Program-made: the position numbers and the translations under genes
Assembly (NCBI RefSeq): GCF_040784935.1
Contig: NZ_CP160680.1
Coordinates: forward strand, 7,049,802 to 7,113,801
DNA length: 64,000 nucleotides
Direction: 5' to 3'
Origin: Lewinella sp. LCG006
Lineage (GTDB): Bacteria > Bacteroidota > Bacteroidia > Chitinophagales > Saprospiraceae
Shown here: in pieces, positions 27,747 to 36,837 of the stretch
How positions within the stretch are numbered: position 1 is the stretch's first letter
Layout: each line of letters begins with the position of its first letter
Notes under the pieces: model-generated
The model's input: the letters and a program-made list of their open reading frames with translations, nothing else
Database searches by the model: none
Told to the model about the DNA's origin: nothing

Positions 27747-29105
27747 ATGCAATACCAAGAAAACATTCTACACACCATCGGCAACACTCCTTTGGTGAAG
27801 ATCAACAAAGTAACCGTCGACGTTCCAGCGCTCGTGCTCATGAAAGTGGAGACTTTTAATCCAGGCCACTCTATCAAAGACCGTATGGCACTGAAGATGC
27901 TGGAGGATGCTGAGGCTGCGGGCAAAATCAAGCCCGGTGGAACCATCATTGAGTGTACCTCAGGTAATACGGGTATGGGATTAGCGATGGCCGGATGTGT
28001 CAAAGGCTACCGCTCAATTTTCACTACCAGTGATAAGCAATCCAAAGAAAAAATTGACCTCCTTAAGGCCCTGGGTGCCGAAGTCATTGTTTGCCCCACC
28101 AATGTTACGCCCGAAGACCCCCGCTCCTACTACTCCGTAGCCGAACGCCTAAGTAAGGAAATCCCCAATAGTTACTGGTTCAACCAATACGACAACCTCT
28201 CTAATCGTCTCGCTCATTACGAAAGTACGGGCCCGGAAATCTGGAAACAGACCGAAGGGAAAATCACCCACATGATTGTAGGTGTAGGTACGGGTGGCAC
28301 CATCTCGGGTACTGGTCGCTACCTCAAAGAACAAAACCCCGACATCAAAGTATGGGGCATCGACACCTATGGTTCGGTCTTCAAAAAATACCACGAAACA
28401 GGAGAGTTCGATGAAAAAGAAATTTATCCCTACATCACGGAAGGCATTGGTGAAGATATTCTTCCTAAAAATGTCGATTTCAGCATCATCGACCACTTCG
28501 AGAAGGTAAGCGATAAAGATGGGGCGGTAATGGCACGACGTTTGGCTAGAGAAGAAGGTTTATTATTAGGCTACTCGGCAGGATCAGCCATGGCTGGTTT
28601 GCTACAAATGAAAGACCAACTCACGCCTGAAGATGTGGTAGTTGTCGTTATTCACGACCACGGTAGCCGTTATGTTGGCAAAATATACAATGACGACTGG
28701 ATGCGGGAACGTGGCTTCCTGGATACCGAATTACGGGTAATGGATTTGATTAAAGGCCGCAAAGCCGAAGACTTCATTGCCGTACAGAAAGACCATACTG
28801 TACGTCAGGCTTTCCAAATCATGAAGGATAAAGATATTTCTCAACTACCTGTAATGGAAGGAGAAGAAATCATTGGTGGACTCACAGAAAGCACCGTCCT
28901 TTCCTTCTTGCTCGACAACCCGCTGAACAACGGAGAGAAAGCCATCACCGAAATTATGGATGATCCTTTCCCTATCGTACAATGTGAAACACCATTGAGC
29001 CAGCTGCGCCCTTACCTCAATAAGCGTATTCCTGCTGTAGTCACCAAGACCCAGGCCGGAACTTGGCAAATTGTGACGCAGTACGATATTTTACAGGCGG
29101 TTTAA
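27747..29105 (+). CDS. Cystathionine beta-synthase (PLP enzyme with CBS pair)
   Basis: The 452-residue product has a fold-type II PLP domain (about 1-325) with the lysine in NPGHSIKDRMA and the phosphate loop TSGNTGMGLA, preceded by the TIGNTPLVKINKV start. A linker leads to a pair of CBS regulatory domains (about 335-452: VMDLIKGRKAEDFI, ISQLPVMEGEEIIGGLTEST). This architecture is that of cystathionine beta-synthase, which condenses serine and homocysteine. A cysteine synthase-type activity is an alternative, but the CBS pair favours the first. CBS domains bind adenosine ligands such as S-adenosylmethionine in some members. It is convergent with leuS across a duplicated hairpin. Confidence 0.9.
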   Translation: MQYQENILHTIGNTPLVKINKVTVDVPALVLMKVETFNPGHSIKDRMALKMLEDAEAAGKIKPGGTIIECTSGNTGMGLAMAGCVKGYRSIFTTSDKQSKEKIDLLKALGAEVIVCPTNVTPEDPRSYYSVAERLSKEIPNSYWFNQYDNLSNRLAHYESTGPEIWKQTEGKITHMIVGVGTGGTISGTGRYLKEQNPDIKVWGIDTYGSVFKKYHETGEFDEKEIYPYITEGIGEDILPKNVDFSIIDHFEKVSDKDGAVMARRLAREEGLLLGYSAGSAMAGLLQMKDQLTPEDVVVVVIHDHGSRYVGKIYNDDWMRERGFLDTELRVMDLIKGRKAEDFIAVQKDHTVRQAFQIMKDKDISQLPVMEGEEIIGGLTESTVLSFLLDNPLNNGEKAITEIMDDPFPIVQCETPLSQLRPYLNKRIPAVVTKTQAGTWQIVTQYDILQAV

Positions 29106-29120
29106 TGGAGCGAGAGGGGT

Positions 29121-29291
29121 GGAATTTTTACCACATAGCCACATAGTTTTTTCTCTGTGACTATGTGGTGAGATACACCTCTTCCCTATACGATATTGAT
29201 CATACGGAATTTTTACCACATAGCCACATAGTTTTTTTCTCTGTGACTATGTGGTGAGATACACCTCTACCCTACTACAATATTGATCATG
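29121..29291. repeat. Tandem duplication of an 85-bp unit including the leuS 3' end and its hairpin
   Basis: Unit 1 (29121-29205) and unit 2 (29206-29291) are nearly identical. Each starts GGAATTTTTACCACATAG and contains a hairpin, ACCACATAG with CTATGTGGT (29130-29138/29161-29169 and 29215-29223/29247-29255), around a T-rich loop. Unit 2 ends inside leuS (last eight codons), while unit 1 carries a diverged copy of that coding end (CCCTATACGATATTGATCAT against CCCTACTACAATATTGATCA). The hairpins probably act as a two-way terminator between convergent genes. Confidence 0.7.
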
Positions 29292-32089
29292 CGGCCAGGC
29301 ACGACGATGATCTTACGTATGGTCTTTCCTTCCAGGTATTTCTGAATATCTTCCAAATTGGGTGCAGCGGCTTCCAGGTCAGCCTTGGTCGCATCAGCAG
29401 GAAAATCAACCGTAGCACGGGTTTTGCCATTGATAGCGATTGGGTAGGTGATATTTTCCTCCACCAACCACTTTTCTTCCAGTGCTGGCCACGCGGCGTG
29501 GTGTACACTGGTTGTGTGTCCCAGCTTTTCCCACAGTTCTTCACACATGTGCACAGCAAACGGGGCCATCAACACCAGCAGTGGCTCCAAGATGGCGCGC
29601 TTGTGACACTTGGCTTTGCCCAATTCGTTGGTCGCTACCATAAAAGCACTCACACAGGTATTGAAGGAGAAACGCTCTACATCTTCCGTCACTTTTTTGA
29701 TGGCGGTGTGCAGGCTTTTCAATTCCTCCTTGGTCGGTTGTTCTTCGCTGACCACCCATTGCTCGTCTTGATAAAACAAGCGCCAGAAGTTGTTCAAGAA
29801 ACGGCTGGTACCGCTGATACTATTGGTATTCCAAGGTTTAGCTTGCTCAACCGGGCCGAGGAACATCTCAAACATCCGGAAACAATCGGCACCGTATTTT
29901 GCCACCACATCATCAGGATTGACGACATTAAAATAACGCTTCGACATCTTGCCCACCTCTGACTTGGTCACCAGCTGACCAGCTTCATTGGTAACAAAAG
30001 TTGCGTGCGCATAATCGGGGCGCCATTCGACAAATTGCTTGATCCCTTCCTTATTTAAGTAAGATTCTTCGCGGCCATATTCGCTAACAAAATCAACGTG
30101 AACCGGAATTTGAGCAAACTCAGCATCGGGATACTCGCCCAATTTATCCGCAGATACGAATACCCGGCTGTTGTCTCCTTCGTCCGCCTTCACCAGGTAG
30201 ATGTATTCGATCACGCCCTGGATCATTCCCTGGTTGATCAATTTGGTAGCGTACTCTTTTTGTGGCACGAGCCCCAAATCAAATAAGAAATGGTTCCAAA
30301 AACGGCTGTACAACAAGTGCCCTACAGCGTGCTCTGATCCACCAACGTAAAGGTCTACACCTTGCCAGTAATCGACTGCTTCTTTTCCTACGAAAGCTGA
30401 GTCGTTATGAGGATCCATATAACGATACCAGTACCACGAAGACCCAGCCCAACCGGGCATAGTGCTCAATTCGTAATCGTATTTACCCTGGTACTTCCAG
30501 TTTTCCGCCCGCCCTAATGGGGGTTCGCCCGTTTCTGTGGGCAAGTACTTATCAACATCGGGCAATACCAGTGGCAAATCTTCTTCTGCCACCAGGTAAG
30601 GCACATCATCCTTCCAGTAAGCAGGAACGGGCTCTCCCCAGTAGCGTTGGCGACTAAATACCGCATTGCGCAAACGGTATTGTACTTTTCCTTTGCCCAA
30701 GCCCTTTTCTTCCAGCCAGGCAATCAGTTTTTGTGTGGCTTCTTCGTAGCCCAGGCCATTGATCATGCCGGAGTTGATGTACTTTCCTTCTTTGGTGGCA
30801 TCTGCTTCGGTCTCCAGATTTTGCTGAGCATCCAGAATAGGGATGATTGGCAAATCGAAATGGGTAGCAAAGTTCCAGTCACGCTGATCACCAGAGGGTA
30901 CGGCCATTACGGCACCCGTACCATAACCCGCCAACACATAATCAGCAATATAAATAGGAATGGGTTGCTCATTGAAGGGATTGATACAGTAAGCCCCCGT
31001 AAAAGCTCCCGTCACTTTCTTTACTTCGGCCATACGCTCTACCTCTGAGCGAGAGGCCGCCCAAGTGCGATATTCATCCACCTTGGCGCGTTCAGCGTCG
31101 GTCGTGATTTGATCGACTAAATCGTGCTCGGGTGCCAATACCATAAAGGTGGCTCCATAGATGGTATCTACCCGCGTGGTAAACACTTCGATCTTGGTGG
31201 CAGCATCTTCGGCCAACGAAAACTTAACACTCGCTCCTACCGATCGTCCAATCCAGTTGCGTTGCTGTTCCTTCAAACTATAAGGCCAGTCGATATCCTC
31301 CAAGCCATCCAATAGGCGATCTGCATAAGCAGTAATGCGCATGCTCCACTGTGCCATCAGCTTCCGCTCTACGGGATAGCCACCGCGTTCACTGACGCCG
31401 TCTTTTACTTCGTCATTCGACAACACCGTACCCATTGCAGGACACCAGTTGACGTAGCTCTCTTCGGGGAAAGTCAGGCGGTAATTCAACAAGAACAGCT
31501 GCTGCTCCCGCTCATTCATGGCGTTCCAATCCGCAGCAGTAATGATGGGTGTATTTTCTTCGCAAGCCGCATTGATCTTGGCATTACCTGCCGAAGCCAA
31601 ACGGACGACCAGCTCTTCAATCGGTTTGGCACACCCTTCCGTCTGATCAAAATAATGTTTGAATAACTGCTGGAAAATCCATTGCGTCCAGCGATAATAT
31701 TCCGGACTGCTGGTACGTACCTCACGGCTCCAATCAAAAGAAAAACCCAGGTTTTCCAACTGCTGACGGTAGCGGTCTATGTTTTCCGAAGTCGCAACAG
31801 ATGGGTGAATGCCCGTTTGGATAGCATACTGCTCCGCAGGTAAACCAAAAGAATCATAGCCCATTGGGTGCAGCACATTGAACCCCTGCAGCCGCTTGTA
31901 GCGTGCATAGATATCCGAGGCGATGTATCCGAGTGGGTGCCCCACGTGCAGTCCTGCTCCTGAAGGATAAGGAAACATATCTAAAACATAATACTTTGGT
32001 CGGTCACTGTCGTTGGTAACGTGATAAGTGCCCTGGTCTTCCCAGCGCTGCCGCCATTTCTGCTCAATGTCACGAGCTTGATAATCCAT
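29267..32089 (-). CDS. leuS: Leucyl-tRNA synthetase
   Basis: This class I synthetase charges tRNA-Leu. The 940-residue product shows the HIGH-type motif in YPSGAGLHVGHPLGY (about 37-51), the large CP1 editing domain in the middle (GTGAVMAVPSGDQRDW, with the threonine-rich editing signature nearby), WAGSSWYWYRYMDP, the KMSKR motif in GKMSKRYFNVVNP, and the C-terminal anticodon-binding domain (APFAVHMCEELWEKLG). It is somewhat longer than the E. coli enzyme (about 860), partly from inserts in the first 250 residues. The reading frame is intact; the 3' end is duplicated downstream. Confidence 0.97.
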   Translation of the reverse strand: MDYQARDIEQKWRQRWEDQGTYHVTNDSDRPKYYVLDMFPYPSGAGLHVGHPLGYIASDIYARYKRLQGFNVLHPMGYDSFGLPAEQYAIQTGIHPSVATSENIDRYRQQLENLGFSFDWSREVRTSSPEYYRWTQWIFQQLFKHYFDQTEGCAKPIEELVVRLASAGNAKINAACEENTPIITAADWNAMNEREQQLFLLNYRLTFPEESYVNWCPAMGTVLSNDEVKDGVSERGGYPVERKLMAQWSMRITAYADRLLDGLEDIDWPYSLKEQQRNWIGRSVGASVKFSLAEDAATKIEVFTTRVDTIYGATFMVLAPEHDLVDQITTDAERAKVDEYRTWAASRSEVERMAEVKKVTGAFTGAYCINPFNEQPIPIYIADYVLAGYGTGAVMAVPSGDQRDWNFATHFDLPIIPILDAQQNLETEADATKEGKYINSGMINGLGYEEATQKLIAWLEEKGLGKGKVQYRLRNAVFSRQRYWGEPVPAYWKDDVPYLVAEEDLPLVLPDVDKYLPTETGEPPLGRAENWKYQGKYDYELSTMPGWAGSSWYWYRYMDPHNDSAFVGKEAVDYWQGVDLYVGGSEHAVGHLLYSRFWNHFLFDLGLVPQKEYATKLINQGMIQGVIEYIYLVKADEGDNSRVFVSADKLGEYPDAEFAQIPVHVDFVSEYGREESYLNKEGIKQFVEWRPDYAHATFVTNEAGQLVTKSEVGKMSKRYFNVVNPDDVVAKYGADCFRMFEMFLGPVEQAKPWNTNSISGTSRFLNNFWRLFYQDEQWVVSEEQPTKEELKSLHTAIKKVTEDVERFSFNTCVSAFMVATNELGKAKCHKRAILEPLLVLMAPFAVHMCEELWEKLGHTTSVHHAAWPALEEKWLVEENITYPIAINGKTRATVDFPADATKADLEAAAPNLEDIQKYLEGKTIRKIIVVPGRMINIVVG

Positions 32090-32167
32090 TGGTTAATGCT
32101 TCTGGTTGAAAGAAAACAAAGCCTGATCCAGGCCATTAGTTCCCGAACCAAGCCGGGAAATAGGCTG

Positions 32168-32175
32168 CGAAGATA
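32168..32175 (-). promoter_or_regulatory. Possible -7 box of leuS
   Basis: The minus strand reads TATCTTCG followed by CAGCC, one mismatch from TAnnTTTG, about 80 bp before the leuS start. Confidence 0.35.
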
Positions 32176-32337
32176 AACGATTCCAGAAAATTATCCTTAT
32201 TCCTTTATCGACAAGCAGGTATCGTGCATTATGTTTGGCGCCTCAAGCAGCAATACAGCTGACAAAAGCGTTAAAACTTTGCTAAAATGGACTAAATCAT
32301 CCAAAAAAGGACGTTTTTAGTTTAATTTTAATTTTTA

Positions 32338-32501
32338 TTGCTGAAAAGCTCCTTTAGAAATGCGCCCCGGTTATTAAAACCAAATTCGTTTCGGAGCAAC
32401 ACTACCCATTGTATTACGCCTCTACTGACACCCGAAAAACCGGCAGAAATTAATTTATTACAATTGACCATTTGTGCAAACGTGCAAATGGTTCTTTTTT
32501 T
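32338..32501 (+). ncRNA. Candidate small RNA or leader ending in a terminator hairpin
   Basis: Within the 456-bp gap between divergent genes (32090-32545), a T-rich stretch ends near 32338. The following 130 bp of more balanced composition (GCGCCCCGG, CTACTGACACCCG, AACCGGCAGAAATT) end at an 8-bp stem, ACCATTTG (32467-32474) / CAAATGGT (32485-32492), followed directly by a T-run (32494-32501). The terminator is 45 bp before the next ATG. It could end a small RNA or attenuate the downstream gene. No known RNA family is recognised, and the frame through it looks non-coding. Confidence 0.3.
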
Positions 32502-32545
32502 AGTGAAAGATTTTACCTTAATTTCACCCCTGCAAAACCTAAGCT

Positions 32546-33073
32546 ATGAGAACTTTTATCTGCTGTTGTTCCCTTGCATTGCTCTTTAGTGCCTGTATCC
32601 AGGAACGCCAGACCATCCCCGCAGAAGTGATTGGCCTGGCTCCCATTTATGCCAGCGACGACTGGCAGCATATCGAAATCCTGGCTCCTCAGAGTATCGA
32701 TAACTTGGGGAAAATTTACTACAAAGCTCCCTTTATCTATGCTACCGAGCGCGGTCGTGGCATTCACATTTTTGACAATAGTAATCCCGCGCAACCTAAG
32801 AACGAAGCCTTCCTGCAAATAGCAGGCAACTCCGACCTCGCTATTCGCAATCAAATACTCTACGCCAACAATGTCAATGACCTGGTCGCTATCGACATCA
32901 GTGATCTTTCCGACTTGAAAATTGTCGAACGCCTGGCCAATGTTTACCAGGTCACTGGGAGCGACTTTCCCGAAGGGTACCTGGGATATTTTGAATGTGT
33001 TGATCCCAATTTGGGGCAGGTCGTTGGATGGTACGAAACGACCTTGCGCGAGCCAGAATGCTGGCGGGAATAA
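32546..33073 (+). CDS. LVIVD-repeat-like lipoprotein 1
   Basis: A 175-residue lipoprotein: signal peptide MRTFICCCSLALLFSAC with lipobox LFSAC. The body carries LVIVD-like beta-propeller strands, each with a hydrophobic core and a DIS/DNS turn: GIHIFDNSNPAQP, LVAIDISDLSDL. It is short for a full propeller, so perhaps half of one. It ends with the Cys-containing PECWRE. A related lipoprotein gene follows 100 bp downstream. Function is unknown; propellers of this type are surface-exposed binding modules. Confidence 0.65.
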   Translation: MRTFICCCSLALLFSACIQERQTIPAEVIGLAPIYASDDWQHIEILAPQSIDNLGKIYYKAPFIYATERGRGIHIFDNSNPAQPKNEAFLQIAGNSDLAIRNQILYANNVNDLVAIDISDLSDLKIVERLANVYQVTGSDFPEGYLGYFECVDPNLGQVVGWYETTLREPECWRE

Positions 33074-33173
33074 GCTTTAGAGCGTACTTGGACTGCTTCG
33101 CGCCCTCAGGGTAAAGGGTAGAGAGATAGTAAACAATTGGGCATCAATCCCCCAATCAACCATAAAAGTTGCT

Positions 33174-33923
33174 ATGAAAAATTTACTTTGCTTTTTCTTG
33201 TGCTTTGGCCTCTTGGCCTGTTCTCAGGATGCTGCTACCCCACTGAGTAGTAGCAATACCGGGCAGGGCGGATCACTGGCTCGTTTCACGGTAGTGGGTG
33301 ATTTCCTTTACACCCTGGAGGTGAATACGCTCAAATGGTTCAAGACCGAAGAAAACGGCAGCCTCACCCCCAAGGGAGAAGTAAGTTTGAATGAAGGGCA
33401 AGAAACCATTTTCCCCCTGGATGGCTTATTGTTTCTCGGCTCCACTGCGGGCCTTAGTATTTTCGAAATCAGCAGTACTGGAGAACCCGTATTTCACTCT
33501 CAAGTGGAGCATGTAGTAGGCTGTGACCCTGTGGTAGCCAATGAGGAGTTCGCTTTCGTAACGCTACGTATTCAAAGTTGTGCAGGATTATTTCGGCCCT
33601 TGGTGACAGAAGATGTACTGAATATTTACAATGTTGAGGATATTATGAACCCCACCCCCGTCGCAAGCTACCCCATGAATGATCCGCGCGGCCTTGGTTT
33701 GGCGGGCGACCTGCTGTTTCTCTGTGAGGGTGCTAACGGATTAAAAGTATTGGATGTCAGCGACGTACAGCAAGTCAACACTATCAGCCAACTGACCAAT
33801 ATTCATGCCAATGATGTGATTGTTTTAAATGACAAACTACTCGTGATTGGGCCAGAAGCCATTTTACAATATGACTATGCTGATCCTGTAAACCTTCAAT
33901 TGGTATCTACCATCAATTTGTAA
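33174..33923 (+). CDS. LVIVD-repeat-like lipoprotein 2
   Basis: A 249-residue lipoprotein with signal peptide MKNLLCFFLCFGLLAC (lipobox GLLAC) and at least four propeller-like strands, such as LARFTVVGDFLYTLEV, GLSIFEISSTGEPV, LNIYNVEDIMNPTPVA and GLKVLDVSDVQQVN. It is related in style to the preceding gene and probably cotranscribed with it. The downstream T9SS gene begins 51 bp later. The partner bound by the propeller cannot be told. Confidence 0.7.
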   Translation: MKNLLCFFLCFGLLACSQDAATPLSSSNTGQGGSLARFTVVGDFLYTLEVNTLKWFKTEENGSLTPKGEVSLNEGQETIFPLDGLLFLGSTAGLSIFEISSTGEPVFHSQVEHVVGCDPVVANEEFAFVTLRIQSCAGLFRPLVTEDVLNIYNVEDIMNPTPVASYPMNDPRGLGLAGDLLFLCEGANGLKVLDVSDVQQVNTISQLTNIHANDVIVLNDKLLVIGPEAILQYDYADPVNLQLVSTINL

Positions 33924-33974
33924 AAATATTAGATTTTTTGATTATATTTAACCTGAATTTTAAAGCGCTCAAAA

Positions 33975-35003
33975 ATGAAAAATCTCCCTACACTCCTACT
34001 CTTGCTATCTGTCTTGACTACACTTAGTGCACAAGTTGACCTGGAAACCGGGTTGGTCGCCTACTATGATTTTGCCGATCATCTTAATGACCTATCCTCT
34101 TTTCAAAACAACGCCTATTTAAATCTTGGTACTACTTTCGTTAATGACATGAACGATACGCCTAATGAAGCCATCTATTTTGATGGTTCAGGTACCGGTT
34201 CCTACGTAGCAATTGAGAATGCTTCACAACTTAATTTCAATCCAGGAGAAGCTTTTAGTATTAGCCTCTGGCTTAAAGTGCCACCTACCCAGAACAGCAC
34301 CGAAGGTGCCATTAACGATATCATTAGCAAGTGGTCAAATAGCGGCAACCAACCTTATTCCTATACCCTAAGAATTTACAATCAAACAGAACCTGAGAGA
34401 AACGGTCTTGTTTCAGCAGCAATTTTTGAAAGCTACGCTGCTACTTGCCCCGTCAATGCACTAGGTATTTTAGGCGTAACCCCGATTAATGACGACAACT
34501 GGCACCACGTTGTCTTTATGCGTACAGAAGACCGTATGCTACGCCTCTTTGTTGATTGTAATCTGGAGGCAGAAACCCAAGACAATACCACTTGTAACCT
34601 TTCCAACAGCATGGATTTAACGCTGGGCATTCGGCATCTTGCCAACACTTATCGACGGCCTTTTACCGGTAGTATTGATGAATTACGCTTCTACAACCGA
34701 TCTCTGACCGAGGAAGAATGCTCCGTACTGGCAGGAAAAACCCTCTCCCAAGAAGAACAAGAAGAAAGTAACGCCAATTGTTCCCTTTTTCCCAACCCCA
34801 TGGTGAGTGGGAGTAACTTGTTTTTGTTTAACCAAAACAATGAACCCATTAACCGCCCTATAGAAGTCTACACCATCGCAGGCCAATATTTAACAACCAT
34901 CCAACAAGGTGAAAAATTAAGTTTACCTGCCGGGACTTATCTGGTAAGCAACTGTGAATCTGATCAACAACAACACTTAAAAAAATTGGTCATCATCAAT
35001 TAA
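33975..35003 (+). CDS. Secreted LamG-like (concanavalin-fold) protein with T9SS sorting domain
   Basis: The 342-residue product starts with signal peptide MKNLPTLLLLLSVLTTLSAQ. Residues about 23-245 form a LamG-type jelly-roll: LETGLVAYYDFADHLNDLS, AFSISLWLKV, DDNWHHVVFMRTEDRMLRLFVD and GSIDELRFYNRSLTEEE are the standard strands. The last 75 residues (CSLFPNPMVSGSNLFL to LKKLVIIN) are a type A T9SS C-terminal domain. LamG domains bind glycans or other surface ligands. It ends 16 bp before a glycosyltransferase gene. Confidence 0.85.
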   Translation: MKNLPTLLLLLSVLTTLSAQVDLETGLVAYYDFADHLNDLSSFQNNAYLNLGTTFVNDMNDTPNEAIYFDGSGTGSYVAIENASQLNFNPGEAFSISLWLKVPPTQNSTEGAINDIISKWSNSGNQPYSYTLRIYNQTEPERNGLVSAAIFESYAATCPVNALGILGVTPINDDNWHHVVFMRTEDRMLRLFVDCNLEAETQDNTTCNLSNSMDLTLGIRHLANTYRRPFTGSIDELRFYNRSLTEEECSVLAGKTLSQEEQEESNANCSLFPNPMVSGSNLFLFNQNNEPINRPIEVYTIAGQYLTTIQQGEKLSLPAGTYLVSNCESDQQQHLKKLVIIN

Positions 35004-35019
35004 ATTCGTTGCTTTGAGG

Positions 35020-35895
35020 ATGAAATATGCTGTTATTCTCCCTGTTTACAATGAAGAGGCTTACCTCCGAGCCGCACTGGACTCCTTAGTAGCCCAAGAA
35101 CTACGCCCTGATCAATTGGTCATCGTCAATGATGGCTCTACAGATCGTACACCCGAGATCATTGCTGAGTATTCAGAACGCTACGCATTTATCAAGGTCA
35201 TCCACAAAGCGCAAAAGCAAGAATACCGTATTGGTAATGTGGTGGTGCAAAACTTCAACCTTGGTTATGCTTCTCTTGATCCTGATTTTGAGTTTGTCGT
35301 TAAGCTCGACGCCGACATCACGCTGCCAACCCATTATTTTGCCCGTATAGCCGCACATTTTGCAGCTGACCCTCAACTGGGTCTTGCCGGCGGCAAACAA
35401 CTCGTTCTCGAAAATGATGAATGGGTCTACGAAGCAGTAGGAGACCCCGACCATGTAAAAGGCCCTTGTAAATCTTACCGCAAAGCTTGCCTGGAAGCTA
35501 TGAACGGCCTGCGACCAAGCATCGGCTGGGATTCTGCCGACGAAATGCTGGCACGCTATTACGGCTGGAAAGTCATGGTCGATGAAGCATTACTGATTCG
35601 TCATCATCGGGTGACAGGTACAAATACCGGACTACTGAAAGTAAAACGCCGTATTGGTCACGGTTTTTTCCGTATCCGCTACGGTTTTGTGATAAGTCTG
35701 ATCAGTGCTGTAAAATCTGGTTTAAAAAACCCTCCCTTTATTCTCTCGGGGATAGCCATAATGATAGGCTATTGTGAGGCCTGGTGGCGAGGAGATGAAC
35801 ACGTTGTAACACCTGAAGAAGGTCAGTACCTGCGCCAATTTCGGTGGACGCGATTTTTACAAAAACTAGGGTTCAAAAGTTCCTTGAATAATTAA
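35020..35895 (+). CDS. Glycosyltransferase family 2
   Basis: The ATG at 35020 gives 291 residues (a TTG two codons earlier is possible). The GT-A fold is seen as YAVILPVYNEEAYLRAALDSL (strand 1 and helix), IVNDGSTDRTPEI, and the metal-binding motif VKLDADITLP (DAD as DxD) near 94. GWDSADEMLARYYGWKV carries the catalytic ED-like region. A hydrophobic stretch near 225-250 may associate with the membrane. The acceptor is unknown. It precedes ftsX but has its own spacing and may be transcribed with the LamG gene. Confidence 0.88.
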   Translation: MKYAVILPVYNEEAYLRAALDSLVAQELRPDQLVIVNDGSTDRTPEIIAEYSERYAFIKVIHKAQKQEYRIGNVVVQNFNLGYASLDPDFEFVVKLDADITLPTHYFARIAAHFAADPQLGLAGGKQLVLENDEWVYEAVGDPDHVKGPCKSYRKACLEAMNGLRPSIGWDSADEMLARYYGWKVMVDEALLIRHHRVTGTNTGLLKVKRRIGHGFFRIRYGFVISLISAVKSGLKNPPFILSGIAIMIGYCEAWWRGDEHVVTPEEGQYLRQFRWTRFLQKLGFKSSLNN

Positions 35896-35909
35896 TTCCG
35901 AATATTAGC

Positions 35910-35917
35910 TACATTTG
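35910..35917 (+). promoter_or_regulatory. Predicted -7 box of ftsX
   Basis: TACATTTG ends only 5 bp before the ftsX ATG at 35923, so a transcript from it would begin at or next to the start codon (leaderless). Confidence 0.45.
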
Positions 35918-35922
35918 TTGCT

Positions 35923-36798
35923 ATGAGCAAGGCCCTTGTATCTCCGCCAAAACAGCAACCCAACTATCTCTACACCATCATCAGTGTAGCAGCTGTGCTT
36001 TTTCTATTAGGTTTTTTCGGGCTGCTCTTGCTACAAAGTCAGCGGCTTACTAAAGTACTGAAAGAGCAGGTAGATATCATCGTTGAATTGAATAGTTCTC
36101 CTACGGATTCCGCGCGACTAGCTTTGGAAAACCGCCTCAGCAAAAGCTCTTTTGTGGTACCGCAGTCGGTAGAATACACCTCACGAGAACAAGCCCTGGA
36201 GTTGATGGCCGATGATCTGGGAGAAGACCTCCTCAGCCTGGACTTACCCAATCCGCTTTATGATGTATATACCTTTAATGTAAGTGCCCTGTATCTCACA
36301 CCAGACAGCCTACAACGCATTCGCGAAGTATTGATTAAAGACCCGATCATCAATGATGTTTATTATCAGGAAAGCCTGATTGATCAGTTGACCAGGAACA
36401 TCAAAAAAATCAGTTGGATATTATTGGGTATTGCTACCTTATTTATTCTTCTCGCACTCACCGTCATCCACAACACCATCCGTTTGGCCTTGTACTCCAA
36501 TCGTTTCCTGATAAAGACCCAGGAATTGGTAGGTGCTCGCTGGGAGTTTATTTCACGACCTTATTTACGAAAATCCCTTTGGCATGGCCTGATCAGTGCT
36601 TTGCTTGCAATTGGCTTGCTCCTATTGCTTCAGTTCTGGTTTCAACAGCAGATTCCTGAAATCAGAGCACTTCAGCACCCCTTGGCCTTTGCAAGTTTAT
36701 TCGCCGGGCTCATTATTTTGGGCATGGTGATCAATTGGCTGAGTACTTACCTTGTGGTCAGAAAATACCTGCGCATGCGGGAAGATGAACTCTATTAA
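35923..36798 (+). CDS. ftsX: Cell division protein FtsX
   Basis: FtsX is the membrane subunit of FtsEX, which controls peptidoglycan hydrolases at the division site. The 291-residue product has one N-terminal membrane helix (about 17-38), an extracytoplasmic domain (about 45-160, with VPQSVEYTSREQALELMADDLG), and three C-terminal helices (about 164-185, 222-243, 255-278). The segment TIRLALYSNRFLIKTQELVGA is the conserved cytoplasmic loop. It begins the cluster ftsX-DUF3098-uppP-truB; ftsE is not adjacent. Confidence 0.9.
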   Translation: MSKALVSPPKQQPNYLYTIISVAAVLFLLGFFGLLLLQSQRLTKVLKEQVDIIVELNSSPTDSARLALENRLSKSSFVVPQSVEYTSREQALELMADDLGEDLLSLDLPNPLYDVYTFNVSALYLTPDSLQRIREVLIKDPIINDVYYQESLIDQLTRNIKKISWILLGIATLFILLALTVIHNTIRLALYSNRFLIKTQELVGARWEFISRPYLRKSLWHGLISALLAIGLLLLLQFWFQQQIPEIRALQHPLAFASLFAGLIILGMVINWLSTYLVVRKYLRMREDELY

Positions 36799-36807
36799 AA
36801 AAACCTT

Positions 36808-36815
36808 TACCTTTG
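36808..36815 (+). promoter_or_regulatory. Predicted -7 box of the DUF3098 gene
   Basis: TACCTTTG lies 22 bp before the ATG at 36838, giving the downstream genes a possible promoter independent of ftsX. Confidence 0.5.
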
Positions 36816-36837
36816 TCGGGTTAATTCAAAATGATCA

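Noticed and set aside
29121-29291. Possible CRISPR-like direct repeat
   Set aside because: There are only two contiguous units without spacers, and one contains the end of leuS; it is a simple tandem duplication.
32338-32589. 83-codon frame upstream of the first LVIVD lipoprotein
   Set aside because: It crosses a terminator-like hairpin and the start of a real lipoprotein gene in another frame, and has no protein-like pattern.
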